Origin: Micromonospora narathiwatensis
GTDB taxonomy: Bacteria; Actinomycetota; Actinomycetes; Mycobacteriales; Micromonosporaceae
Assembly: GCF_900089605.1 (NCBI RefSeq)
Contig: NZ_LT594324.1
Location: 3,162,001-3,226,000 of the forward strand
DNA: 64,000 bases
Reading direction: 5' to 3'
Positions 43,035 through 52,439 of this stretch are shown here, piece by piece. A program made the translations under genes and the position numbers. Numbering within the stretch: position 1 is the first letter of the stretch; the number at the start of each line of letters is the position of its first letter. Under the pieces are notes generated by a model. That model was not told where the DNA came from, did not search any database, and saw only the letters and a list, made by a program, of their open reading frames with translations.

Positions 43035-45202
43035 GCCGCACCCTGCCGCAGCTCGTCCAACAGCTCGTCCTCGACGCGGCCCGGCACGCCGTCCAGGCGC
43101 CGGCGCTGGCCGGGACCGACCCGCACCGGCTCGCGCAGGCCAACCGACGCGCCATGCTGCAGCTGATCGCCCGCCGCCGGCCGTTGCGCGAGGAGCTCAC
43201 CGCCCGGTACGCCGACGAGCCGACGCTGCAGCAGCCGACCGTGCGGGCCCTACTCAGCGGGGACGCGGCCGTGGCCGAGTCGGCCGCGAACACGCTCACC
43301 GACCCCGCCGGCGTGCGCCGCCTCGCCCGCAGCTGGGTCGGCAGCGCCACCCCTGCTCCCGTGCAGGCCAGCCCCGCCGACGGGGTGGCGCCGGTGGACC
43401 GGCGCCGGCACGCGCGGACCGCCCGCAAGATCGCCGACCTGCAGGAGGCCCGCGACGTCGCACGCGCCCAGCGCAACACCGCGCAGGCCGAGGCCCGCGA
43501 CTTGGCCCGGCAGCTAGCCGCCACCCAGGGCGACCTGGAGGAGGCCGGCACCGTCATCGAGGCGCTGCGGGCCGAGCTGAACCTGGAGCGGGAAGCAGCC
43601 GCAGCCCGGTCCACCGACCTGCTCGCCGCCGCTGCGGTCCTCGCCGCGGCCGCCGCCCCGTCCGGCACCGGCGACACCGACGACCCGCGCACACGCGAGC
43701 TCGCCAACGACGCCACCGCGGTCCCGTCCGACACGCGGCTCGCCGCCGCGCTCGCCGCCGCCGGTGTGGCGCCAGCCGCGTTCCGGGCCGTGCTGGCCAC
43801 CCTGCTCACCCCGCCGATCGCGCCGGTGCCCGCGGTGGCGACGCCGCGGGAGATCGCGTTGACCCCGCTCGGTGCCGGCACCGAGATCGGCGGGTCGGCC
43901 ATGCTCGTCTCCGCCGGCGACGTGCGGATCCTCGTCGACGCCGGGATGCGGCCCAAGCGGCGCATCGACGACGCCGGCCCGCCGCACATCGACGTCGTCC
44001 GCCGCGGCGGCCGCCTAGACGCGATCGTGATCACGCACGCGCACAACGACCACGCCGGGTACGTGCCGGCGCTGACGGCTCAGTTCGCGAACGTGCCGGT
44101 GTTCTGCACCGCGGAGACCGCGGCGCTGCTGCCGACGATGTGGCAGGACTCGGTGAAGGTGTTCGACCGGACCCGCAGCGACTACGTCGAGGCAGGCGAG
44201 CCGCCCGCCGAGCCGCCGTACACGCGGACGCAGGCCCTCGCCGCGCAGCGGCGTCTCGAGCCGATCGCGCTCGCCCGGACCGTCGAGGTGGCCGACGGCG
44301 TCACCATCGAGCTGTTCCCGGCCGGGCACATCCTCGGCGCGGCCGGCGTCGTCGTCACCGCCGGCGACCGCCGGGTCACCGTGACCGGGGACGTGTCCAC
44401 GCTCGCGCAGCTGTCCGTGCCCGGCCTGATCGTGCCGGACGCGGCCCGCGGCTCGGACCTGCTCGTCATCGAGTCGACGTACTGCGGCCAGCGCGGCACC
44501 AACCGGGACCTGGAGGTGGAGAAGTTCATCAACATGGTCGCCGAGACCGTCTCCGCCGGCGGACGGGTGCTCGTCCCGGCGTTCGCGCTCGGCCGGGCCC
44601 AGGAGGTTGCGCTCACCCTGCGCGACCGGCTGCCGGACGTCCCGGTCCTCATCGACGGGCTGGCCCGGCACGTGTCCTGGATCTACGAGCAGGAGACCGC
44701 CGGGACCGACCGGCCGCTACGGATCTACGGCGACGGCGTGCAGGAAGTCCGCGACACCAACCGGCCCTACCTGCTCAAGAGCTTCCGCAAGGGAGTGGTC
44801 GTGACGACGTCCGGGATGCTCGCCGCAGGACCCGCGGTCCGGTGGGCCCGGGAGATCCTGCCGGACCCGAACTCGGCGCTGCTGGTCGCCGGCTACCAGG
44901 ACGAGGACTCCCCCGGCGCGGAACTGCTCGACCTGTCCAACGGCGGCAACGGCACCCCGGGGGGCCGCGGCGGGCCGCGCACGTTCCGCCTCGACGCCGA
45001 CGACGTCGCGGTGAACGCGCGGGTGGAGCAGTTCGGGCTGTCCGCGCACGCCGACCGACGCGGCCTATCCGCGATCATCAACGAGGTCGCGCCGCGCGAG
45101 GTAATGCTGGTGCACGGCGTGGAACGCAAGCAGCGGGACTTTGCCGACAACCTCACCCGGCGCGGCTACGCTGTCGCGCCGACCCGGCACTGGCAGCGCT
45201 GA
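43031..45202 (+). CDS. Beta-CASP metallo-beta-lactamase nuclease with coiled-coil N-terminus
   Basis: 723 residues from GTG 43031, overlapping the ATPase stop (GTGA). Residues 1-120 are helical; 130-215 a coiled coil (ARKIADLQEARDVARAQRNT). From about 275 there is a CPSF-73/RNase J-like fold: LVDAG, THAHNDHAGYVP (HxHxDH at 336-341), PAGHILGAAGVVV, TGDVS, ESTYCGQR, then the beta-CASP insert with VPAFALGRAQEVALTL and TTSGMLAAGPAVRWA, and SAHADRRGL with MLVHGVERKQR. All metal ligands are present, so an active RNA or DNA nuclease is expected. The coiled coil may dock to the giant ATPase. Confidence 0.85.
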   Translation: MSRTLPQLVQQLVLDAARHAVQAPALAGTDPHRLAQANRRAMLQLIARRRPLREELTARYADEPTLQQPTVRALLSGDAAVAESAANTLTDPAGVRRLARSWVGSATPAPVQASPADGVAPVDRRRHARTARKIADLQEARDVARAQRNTAQAEARDLARQLAATQGDLEEAGTVIEALRAELNLEREAAAARSTDLLAAAAVLAAAAAPSGTGDTDDPRTRELANDATAVPSDTRLAAALAAAGVAPAAFRAVLATLLTPPIAPVPAVATPREIALTPLGAGTEIGGSAMLVSAGDVRILVDAGMRPKRRIDDAGPPHIDVVRRGGRLDAIVITHAHNDHAGYVPALTAQFANVPVFCTAETAALLPTMWQDSVKVFDRTRSDYVEAGEPPAEPPYTRTQALAAQRRLEPIALARTVEVADGVTIELFPAGHILGAAGVVVTAGDRRVTVTGDVSTLAQLSVPGLIVPDAARGSDLLVIESTYCGQRGTNRDLEVEKFINMVAETVSAGGRVLVPAFALGRAQEVALTLRDRLPDVPVLIDGLARHVSWIYEQETAGTDRPLRIYGDGVQEVRDTNRPYLLKSFRKGVVVTTSGMLAAGPAVRWAREILPDPNSALLVAGYQDEDSPGAELLDLSNGGNGTPGGRGGPRTFRLDADDVAVNARVEQFGLSAHADRRGLSAIINEVAPREVMLVHGVERKQRDFADNLTRRGYAVAPTRHWQR

Positions 45203-45419
45203 ACCCCGCCGTCCGGCGGTGATCTTCCGCAATGTGGGTGGTGGCGGGTACCGTCCGGGTTAGCCCACGCGCCAGCCGCTGACCGCCCCGGCCGCACCCG
45301 GCGCCGCAGGCCGACAACTGCACACTGACCGTCCCCGTCCCGACCAATGACTGCCGCGCGAGCCCCTGGGTGGGCGGACGCGGCCCGGTGCCGCGCGCCG
45401 CCACCTGCAGGAGCCCAGC

Positions 45420-48400
45420 TTGACGGTCTCACCCGCTCCGATCTCGGGCGCCGTACCCGCCCCGGTTCCGGCTGCCGGACCCGCCGCGGTGCCTGCTGCG
45501 ACGGCGGCGCAGCGGTACGACGCGCTGCTCGGCAGCCTCGCCCGCCGGGTCATCGACATCGCCACCGGCACGCTCATCCCGACCGGGACGCGGCTGCCCG
45601 ACCCGCCCGCGCAGCAGCGGCTGTGGCTCGGCATGCTCGCCAGCGCTCCGAAGCTCATTGCCGAGGCCGCCAACGGCTACACGTACGGGGAGCGGCTCGT
45701 CCCGCCCGCGCAGGGCTTCACGTTCCGGGTGCCGGCGCTGCCGGTCACGCTCGAGTTCACGGTGTCCGCAGCCGCGTACGTCGCGCTGCACCCGACCCTG
45801 GAGGAGCAGAAGGCGGCGGTAACTGCCGCCTCCGACCCGGGCGCCGGTGCCGCTGCCCCGGCGGCGGGGTCGGCCGGGGCCCCGACGGCCGGCCGCGGGC
45901 GTCCGCTGGCTGCAGTGTGGACGAAGGTCGCGATCGACCCCGTCACCGTCACCATGCCCCTTGCCGCCGGCACCACCGGCACCGTACGGGCCGGAGAGGA
46001 CGAGCTCGCCGCCGCGCTGCGGTCCGCGGTCCGGCCGCCGGCCGGCTCGGAACTGCACCGGCCGCGGCGCCTTTCCCCCGCGCCCGGCGGCAGCCTGCCG
46101 CGCCCGGACGACATGCTGGATGCGACCACGTGGGCCGGATACTGCGCGGCGAACCTCCTCGACGCCGACGACGTGCCGCCGCCGGAGTTCCGCGCCGCCA
46201 TCGAGCTCGACATCACCCCCGGCGACGGGTACGTCGAGATCCTCGCCGCGGTCGTCAACCTCACCCCGGCCCCAAACCAGCAGACCGTCGACGGCGCGCA
46301 CGCCTACCAAGCGAGCTACCTGAACACGCATCTGTACGAGGTGCAGCTGACCTGCGACACGGACGCGCCGCTCGTGCCATATCAGCTCGAACAGGTGCAG
46401 CAGTCCTACCGGTACGACCGGACCGTCCCCGCGCTCGGGCACGCCTGCCCCGTCGACGTCACCCGCACCAGCGGCCGCACCCGGCTAACGACTCTGTACG
46501 CCGCCGAGCAGGCGACCACTCGGGTCCACCCGCGCCGGAGAGTCACGCTCCCGGACGGGACCCTGTCCACCCTCGACACGTCGTTCACGGCCCTGATCGC
46601 CGACCCGGTTGCAGCGGTGAGCGCGCTCGTCGACGCGCACCGCGCCTGGGCCGAGGGCGAATGGAGCACCGCCGCGCTCGACGTCCGCGCCGCGGCCCGC
46701 GGGTGGGACACCACAGCCCGCGCCGACGCCGACGCCGACGCCCAGGCCGCTCGTGACGAGGTCGCCTGGGTCGCCGCCGGGCTGGAGCTGCTGCGGACCG
46801 ACCCGCAGGTCCGGGACGCGTTCGTGCTCGCGAACCGGGCCGTCGCGGCTGCCGCGAACGGCAGTTACGACGCGTGGTTCCCGTTCCAGATCGCGTGGCT
46901 GGTTGGCTGCCTGCCCGGCATGGTCGACCCGACCGGGCACCCGGACGTCGAGATCGTGTGGTTCGCCACCGGCGGCGGGAAGTCCGAGGCGTACCTGGGC
47001 CTGATGCTCACCACCCTGTTCTACGGGCGGCTCACCGGCGTCACCGCCGGCGCGCAGGTGTGGGCCCGGTTCCCGCTGCGGCTGCTCGCGCTGCAGCAAA
47101 CCGAACGGTTCACCGCGATGGTGCTGCACGCCGAGCTGCTACGCCGCGACCACCCGCACATCGCCGCCGGTGACCCGTTCGGCATCGGGTACTTCGTCGG
47201 CGGCACCAACACCCCGAACCGGCTGCAAGCGCCGGACCCGACCAACCCGTACTACCGCGGCCAGGACCCGCACTCCGCCACAACCGCCGAGGCGTGCCGG
47301 ATCCTCGCCGACTGCCCGCTGTGCCGGCAGCCGCTCGAGGTCGCCTTCGACGAGCCGTCCTGGACAATGCAGCACCGCTGCCGCAACGCCGCCTGCCGGA
47401 TGACCGGCGTGCTGCCGGTGTGGGGCATCGACGACGAGATATACCGGCACGCACCGGCGGTGCTGGTCGGCACCGTCGACAAGCTCGCCCAGCTCGGCCA
47501 GTCCCGCGAGTTCCAGGTACTGCTCGGTCGCGCGCACTCCCGCTGCCCGCGGCACGGCTACACCGGCAACCCGACGTGGTGCGCAGTGTTCGGATGCAAG
47601 CAGAGCCGGCAGCCGATCCCAGCAGGGTTCGGGCACGTCCGGCTCGAGATCGCCGACGAGCTACACCTGCTCGATGAATCCCTCGGCGCGCTCGACGGCA
47701 TGTACGAGACGCTGCTGCAGGCCATCAGCGAGGACCTCGGCAACCCGCCAATGCAGATCGTCGGCGCGACCGCAACCATCGAGGGCTACAAGAACCAGGT
47801 GCAGCACCTATACCGCCGCGACGCACGCCGGTTCCCGGTCAACGGGCCCGACGTCGGGGAGACGTTCTGGTCCACCACAGCCGCCGAGGAGCCGCAGCGC
47901 CGCTACCTCGGAGTCCGGCCCCGGTCGATCACGATGGTCACCGCGACCCGCGAGGTCGCGCTCACCCACGCCGCCTGGCTCGCCGAACTGCTCACCGACC
48001 CGGCCACCGTGCTCGCCGAAGCCGGCCTCGACGCGACCGACCCTCTGCTGGTCGACGAGGCCCGCGCCGCCGGCCGCGACCTGTACGAGGTGTTCATCGC
48101 GTACTGCCTGCGCAACGAGGACCTGACCAGCTTCACCCGCGACCCGGAGGTCCGGGCTCTGCTGGGCAGCCAGCCGAACCTGGCCGTCATCAACGGCGAC
48201 GCCGAACCGGCCGCGATCCGGCGCGCCGTCGCCCGGCTGACGAACCCGCCGGCCGCCGCCGACGACCGGGTCACGATAATCGCCGCGACCAAGGCGATCG
48301 GGCACGGCTTCGACGTCGGCCGGCTCGGCGTCATGACGGTGATGGGCACCCCCACCTCCGCCGCGGAGATCATCCAAGCGTCCGCCCGGGTCGGGCGCCG

Positions 48401-48905
48401 CTGGCCCGGCCTGGTCGTCAATGTGATCAATCCGACCCGAGACCGGGACCTGTCGGTGTTCCGGTACTACGCCGACTGGATCCGGTTCCTCGACCGGCTG
48501 GTGCACAAGGTCCCGGTCAACCGGGAGTCACTGCCGGTGCTGCGCCGGGTCCTGTCCGGCGGGCTGATGGCGTGGCTGCTGCAGGTTCACGACCGCGACT
48601 GGCTCACCGGCGCCCCCCGCCGCAAGACCCTCGCCGACTCGACCGCCTTCGCGGCCGCAGTCACGGCCGGGTTCGTCGACCGCGCCCTGCTCATCGGCAA
48701 CCTCTCCCGCGGGTTCGGGATCCACCCGAGCAGCGTGTACCACCAGCTGCACCGGAATGCGGTCGCGGCGTGGGTCGACGACCGGCTCGCCGGGCTGCCG
48801 ATGCAGGCCGAGCCCGGCAAACGGCTTCCGGACCTGCTCACCCCGCCGGTGCCGCGGTCGCTGCGCGACGTCGAGGAACCCATCACCATCTATGCCGACC
48901 TGTAA
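45420..48905 (+). CDS. drmA: DISARM helicase DrmA
   Basis: 1161 residues from TTG 45420, with AGGAG 6 nt upstream. Residues 1-480 form the DrmA-specific N-terminal region with an Ala/Pro-rich leader. SF2 motifs follow: WFATGGGKSEAYLG (GGGKS 518-522), RFPLRLLALQQTERF (Ia), EIADELHLLDESLG (DELH), IVGATATI (III), IIAATKAIGHGFDVGRLGVM (V) and IIQASARVGRRWPG (VI). Two Cys pairs (CPLCRQP, CRNAACRMTG) give a zinc finger between I and II. In DISARM, DrmA and DrmB form a complex that engages phage DNA with 5' overhangs. A 217-bp gap precedes it; DrmB follows after 58 bp. Confidence 0.85.
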   Translation: MTVSPAPISGAVPAPVPAAGPAAVPAATAAQRYDALLGSLARRVIDIATGTLIPTGTRLPDPPAQQRLWLGMLASAPKLIAEAANGYTYGERLVPPAQGFTFRVPALPVTLEFTVSAAAYVALHPTLEEQKAAVTAASDPGAGAAAPAAGSAGAPTAGRGRPLAAVWTKVAIDPVTVTMPLAAGTTGTVRAGEDELAAALRSAVRPPAGSELHRPRRLSPAPGGSLPRPDDMLDATTWAGYCAANLLDADDVPPPEFRAAIELDITPGDGYVEILAAVVNLTPAPNQQTVDGAHAYQASYLNTHLYEVQLTCDTDAPLVPYQLEQVQQSYRYDRTVPALGHACPVDVTRTSGRTRLTTLYAAEQATTRVHPRRRVTLPDGTLSTLDTSFTALIADPVAAVSALVDAHRAWAEGEWSTAALDVRAAARGWDTTARADADADAQAARDEVAWVAAGLELLRTDPQVRDAFVLANRAVAAAANGSYDAWFPFQIAWLVGCLPGMVDPTGHPDVEIVWFATGGGKSEAYLGLMLTTLFYGRLTGVTAGAQVWARFPLRLLALQQTERFTAMVLHAELLRRDHPHIAAGDPFGIGYFVGGTNTPNRLQAPDPTNPYYRGQDPHSATTAEACRILADCPLCRQPLEVAFDEPSWTMQHRCRNAACRMTGVLPVWGIDDEIYRHAPAVLVGTVDKLAQLGQSREFQVLLGRAHSRCPRHGYTGNPTWCAVFGCKQSRQPIPAGFGHVRLEIADELHLLDESLGALDGMYETLLQAISEDLGNPPMQIVGATATIEGYKNQVQHLYRRDARRFPVNGPDVGETFWSTTAAEEPQRRYLGVRPRSITMVTATREVALTHAAWLAELLTDPATVLAEAGLDATDPLLVDEARAAGRDLYEVFIAYCLRNEDLTSFTRDPEVRALLGSQPNLAVINGDAEPAAIRRAVARLTNPPAAADDRVTIIAATKAIGHGFDVGRLGVMTVMGTPTSAAEIIQASARVGRRWPGLVVNVINPTRDRDLSVFRYYADWIRFLDRLVHKVPVNRESLPVLRRVLSGGLMAWLLQVHDRDWLTGAPRRKTLADSTAFAAAVTAGFVDRALLIGNLSRGFGIHPSSVYHQLHRNAVAAWVDDRLAGLPMQAEPGKRLPDLLTPPVPRSLRDVEEPITIYADL

Positions 48906-48963
48906 CCAGCGCCGGCCCGCCCTCCCCGTTCTGCCCGGCCCTGCTTCAAGGAGACGCCCCCCG

Positions 48964-50799
48964 ATGGCGATCGAGACGCTCAACCGGACCAACATCCAGG
49001 CGCTGTGGCGGTACATGCCCGGGCAGCCGTACAACTTCGGCACGAAGGCCGCCGTCGTCGGGGAACCGCCGCGGCAGACCAGCCCGCTCGGCATCCCGGA
49101 GGCGTGGGTAGAGGCGCAGCTGCGCCGCCTGATCCGCCCGTTCGCCGAGGCCGCGTCGAACATCCCGAACAGCGGCCCGGAGCTCGACATCATCGACCGG
49201 CGCAAGTATGAGCTGGTCCGCGCCGACGACCTGCGCGCCGCCCGGTTCCCGAACACGTACCTGTGCAGCGACTGCGGCGTGTTCCGGACCGTCCGCGCCG
49301 GCGAGCGGGTCCCGGACTGCGCCACGCACGGGCCGATGGAGCAGTTCACGTTCGTCGAGATCCACGAGTGCGGGCACCTCGGCGAGCTGCGGCCGCCGCA
49401 TTGCGCGAACAGCTGCCGGGCCGCGATGCGGCTGTTCAACACTAAGTCGTTCAATATCGGCCGCTGGTACTGGTCCTGCTCCCGGTGCGGCACCCGCTCC
49501 GACCGGCCGGTCGCCCGCTGGTGCGAATGCCGGGGCGGCAAGGTCACCGTCACCCGGGTTCCGCAGACCTCCGCGTACTACCCGCAGCAGGTCACGGTGA
49601 TCAACCCGCCGACGCGGGACACGTACGCCGCGCTCGCGCACGAGCACACCCACGCCGCCGCGCTCGCCCAGGCACTCGCCATTCTGCCGCCAGGCGTAGA
49701 CGGGCTGCGGACCGCGGCCGGCGGGTCCGACGACGCGGTCGCCCAGTTCGAGGCGCTCGCCGCGGCCCTGGGGTGGAAGCCGGGGAATCCGCTGTACGAC
49801 GCCGGCCTGGCCGACGCGCAGGCCAAGGCCGGCAGCGGGCCGGCGTGGCGCGACGACGTCGACGCGCTCGGGCTGGAGCCGGAACGGCTAGACCTGCTCG
49901 GCGAGGAATGCCTGCAGCTGTCGCTGGCCCGGTCGGCAAACGCGATGAGCGTCGAGGACCTGCTCGGCGAAGCCGCCGGCGGGCCGCTCGCCGCGGCGTA
50001 CGGCACGTACCGGCCGCTGTTCGACCGGTACGGGCTGGCGGACGTGACACTGCTGCGGCAGCTGCCGGTCGCGTACCTCGTCGCGGGATACACCCGGGTC
50101 TCGCCGCGGGCGAGCACGGTGAACCGACGCGGCGACACCGTCATCACCCGGTTCAGGTTCTTCCCCGGCACCCGCAACGGGAAGTTCCCCATGTACGGGG
50201 TGCGGACTGAAACCGAAGGGCTGCTGTTCCGGATCGACCCGCTGCGGATCGTGACCTGGCTGGTTGACTCCGGTGTCGTCGACGACCCCGGCATCACCGA
50301 CGCGGCCGCCGCGCAACGCTGGCTGTTCACCGTGTGCGACCCGGTCGTCGACCTGTTCGCCGAGCCGGAGAACAGAATCACCCGCGCCGTGCTCGGCCTG
50401 ACGCACTCGTTCGCGCACCGCGCGATGAAGGCGCTCGCGGCCCGGTGCGGGCTGAACGTCGACTCCCTCGCCGAGTTCCTGTTCCCGAGCAACGGCGCGT
50501 TCCTCATCTACGCCAACACTCGCAGCGAGTTCATTCTCGGTGGACTGGAGCACGTGTTCCGGTTCGACCTGCCGGACGCGCTGACCGAGTTGGCCGCGGA
50601 GTCCCGGTGCGTGTTCGACCCGCCGTGCCGAGGCGCGTTCGGCGGGGCGTGCGCGGCGTGCCTTTACGTGTCGGAGGTGGCGTGCGCCCGTTTCAACACG
50701 GTCCTAGACCGGAATCTGCTGTTCGGGTCGCTCCCACCGGCTGGCGGCGCGGCGCCCAGCCCGGAGGAGATCACGTGGCGCGCGTTCTGGACGCCCTGA
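48964..50799 (+). CDS. drmB: DISARM protein DrmB (DUF1998)
   Basis: 611 residues from ATG 48964, with AAGGAGA upstream. The N-terminus MAIETLNRTNIQALWRYMPG leads to a zinc-rich region (about 99-180): CSDCGVFRTV, CATHG, HECGHLGELRPPHC, CSRCGTRSDRP and CEC. The C-terminal DUF1998 domain (about 479-575) shows GLTHSFAHRAMKALAARCG, SEFILGGLEHVFRF and the four-Cys end FDPPCRGAFGGACAACLY followed by VSEVACARFN. DrmB partners DrmA and helps gate DNA loading. The C-terminus overlaps the drmC start by 25 bp, so expression is coupled. Confidence 0.85.
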   Translation: MAIETLNRTNIQALWRYMPGQPYNFGTKAAVVGEPPRQTSPLGIPEAWVEAQLRRLIRPFAEAASNIPNSGPELDIIDRRKYELVRADDLRAARFPNTYLCSDCGVFRTVRAGERVPDCATHGPMEQFTFVEIHECGHLGELRPPHCANSCRAAMRLFNTKSFNIGRWYWSCSRCGTRSDRPVARWCECRGGKVTVTRVPQTSAYYPQQVTVINPPTRDTYAALAHEHTHAAALAQALAILPPGVDGLRTAAGGSDDAVAQFEALAAALGWKPGNPLYDAGLADAQAKAGSGPAWRDDVDALGLEPERLDLLGEECLQLSLARSANAMSVEDLLGEAAGGPLAAAYGTYRPLFDRYGLADVTLLRQLPVAYLVAGYTRVSPRASTVNRRGDTVITRFRFFPGTRNGKFPMYGVRTETEGLLFRIDPLRIVTWLVDSGVVDDPGITDAAAAQRWLFTVCDPVVDLFAEPENRITRAVLGLTHSFAHRAMKALAARCGLNVDSLAEFLFPSNGAFLIYANTRSEFILGGLEHVFRFDLPDALTELAAESRCVFDPPCRGAFGGACAACLYVSEVACARFNTVLDRNLLFGSLPPAGGAAPSPEEITWRAFWTP

Positions 50800-51614
50800 C
50801 CCCGCTGACTGGGCTGCTTACACAGGCGGGCGACCCGGTGGCGGCCGCGCACCGGCTGGCCGCCTCCGCTGCGGCGGGCGCGGCGGGCTGCACGCTGGTC
50901 GCGCAGCTGCAGGCCGCGGTCGCCGACTCCAGCCTGGCCCGGGTGGTGCTGCAGCACGCCGGCGTGCTCGACCCGGCCGGGGCGGTCACGCTGGATGCCG
51001 CGGTGCGGCTGGCGCAGGCCGCGGTTCTCGCCGAGGCGCACGCGGCGGACACCGACCGCTGGGAGCTGGTGCTGACCGTGCCAGGATTCCTGCGTCTGGC
51101 GCTGGACGAGCTGGTCGCGGTGCATGGCGAGGCCGCCCGCCCAGTCGAGACGACCCGAGCGGTGCTGGAGGTCGCCGGGCGTGCGGACAGACGGCTGCTG
51201 ATTGGGGCGCCGTTCCTGCATGGGGAGTTCGTCGGGCTGCTCGCCCCACACGTGCAGCGGGTGCTTGCCGGCGGCGGGCAGGTGGTCGTCGTGACCCGGG
51301 CGCTGTCGGTGGCGGCGCCGGGTCGCTCGAGCGCGAACGCCGCCGCGGTGACCGTGCTGCGAGACGCGGCGGCCGCGGTGGGCGGAACACTCACGGTCCG
51401 GTCGTGGGAGGAGTCCGGCCTCGGCATCCATTTCAAGGTCGTCATCGCGTACGGGCACGCGGCCTATCTCGGGTCGGCGAACCCGACCCTGGCCGGGTCG
51501 GCCGGGCACGCGGAAGCAGGGGTGCTGCTGCACGGCCCGCGGCTGGTGCCGCTCGAGCGGTGGCTGGACGCGGTGTGTGACGAGCTCGCCCGGCGGCGGC
51601 TGCCGCAAGCGTGA
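50775..51614 (+). CDS. drmC: DISARM PLD-family protein DrmC
   Basis: 279 residues from GTG 50775, inside the drmB end, with GGAGGAGA close upstream. The C-terminal half is a phospholipase-D/Nuc fold: RRLLIGAPFLHGEFVGLLAP, GGGQVVVVTRALSVAAPG, and the HKD region GIHFKVVIAYGHAAYLGSAN followed by PTLAG (about 217-236). The motif reads HxKxxxx then Tyr instead of the usual Asp; the following SAN motif is normal. DrmC is the accessory nuclease-like subunit in known DISARM systems and is not always essential. It ends the operon. Confidence 0.8.
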   Translation: MARVLDALTPLTGLLTQAGDPVAAAHRLAASAAAGAAGCTLVAQLQAAVADSSLARVVLQHAGVLDPAGAVTLDAAVRLAQAAVLAEAHAADTDRWELVLTVPGFLRLALDELVAVHGEAARPVETTRAVLEVAGRADRRLLIGAPFLHGEFVGLLAPHVQRVLAGGGQVVVVTRALSVAAPGRSSANAAAVTVLRDAAAAVGGTLTVRSWEESGLGIHFKVVIAYGHAAYLGSANPTLAGSAGHAEAGVLLHGPRLVPLERWLDAVCDELARRRLPQA

Positions 51615-52439
51615 CTGCCCGCCACGAGGATGAATCCGCGGGGGCACGGGCAGGCGTGTGGCCGCGGCTGTCTTGGCTGGCGTGGGCGGGACAGCCTCGT
51701 CTGCGGCGGGCGCGACGGTGGCAAGGGTTTCTGCGGCGGCGCGATCAAGGTGGGGTGAGCTTCCCCCGGTTCTCTGGACGGCTTCCGAGACCGCTGCTGC
51801 TGCGGGATTCGGTGTCGTTCTGACGTCCTTCGCCCCAGCAGTCGCCGGGTACTGGTCTGTCAAACGAACTCGCACGACAACGACGAGATTAGCGATGATG
51901 GCAGCGCGGGCATGGCTCACTTCGGACGGATCAACAAGGCCTCGAGAACCTCGATGATCTTCTGAAGCAGTCATGCCCGCCCTGCTACCACCAGCAAGGG
52001 CGCGTCTACTCCAACCACCTCAAGCCAGACACCCCACGACTTTGCCGGGGCCCTGCGTTACCGGGCCTGCTCGATCAGCCTAAAATCCTTGAGTCCTCGA
52101 CAACCAGAACGCAACGTTCTCCCTGGTCAGAGACCTTCTCCCGTGTAGTGCGACTTTCGGCGCGGGCACCCAGGCCAAGGGCACGAACCCGGATCTTGGT
52201 TACCGGTCAGTGGAGCTACCCGTGGAGCGAACTGCACTATCGTGCGTCCGCCACGTTATGCAGAACGAGAAGTCTGCTGAGCGTGGCGGCACACCGGCGC
52301 AGCGGCACTCCTCACCCTGTCATACCCTAACCCTGTCGCAGGTCCGAATCCTGCCGAATGCCAAGGTCAGAGTCGGGTGTGTGCCGAAGAGCTGCTGAGG
52401 GAAATCCCCTCCTCGCCTTCGGTTTGGGGAGAACAGACT
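51615..52439. other. Long intergenic region after drmC
   Basis: About 825 bp. Short open frames on both strands, including an Ala-rich one from 51658 to 51957, have no good start signals or family match. GC falls towards its right end. It contains an AGAACG/CGTTCT inverted repeat near 52110 and a tRNA T-arm-like segment near 52346. It separates the DISARM-like operon from the PIN gene and probably contains an old insertion boundary. Confidence 0.4.
52338..52354 (+). repeat. tRNA T-arm remnant
   Basis: GCAGG, TCCGAAT, CCTGC form a perfect 5-bp T-stem with a 7-nt T-loop close to the consensus, preceded by TGTC and followed by CGAATGCCA. The rest of a tRNA cannot be built, so this is a possible attachment-site scar rather than a gene. 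Confidence 0.35.

Noticed and set aside
51658..51957. Ala-rich plus-strand frame after drmC
   Set aside because: No ribosome-binding site, no family resemblance, and no support as a fourth DISARM gene.
50664..51974. Minus-strand open frame opposite drmC
   Set aside because: Composition is His/Arg/Pro-rich shadow sequence and drmC accounts for the plus strand.
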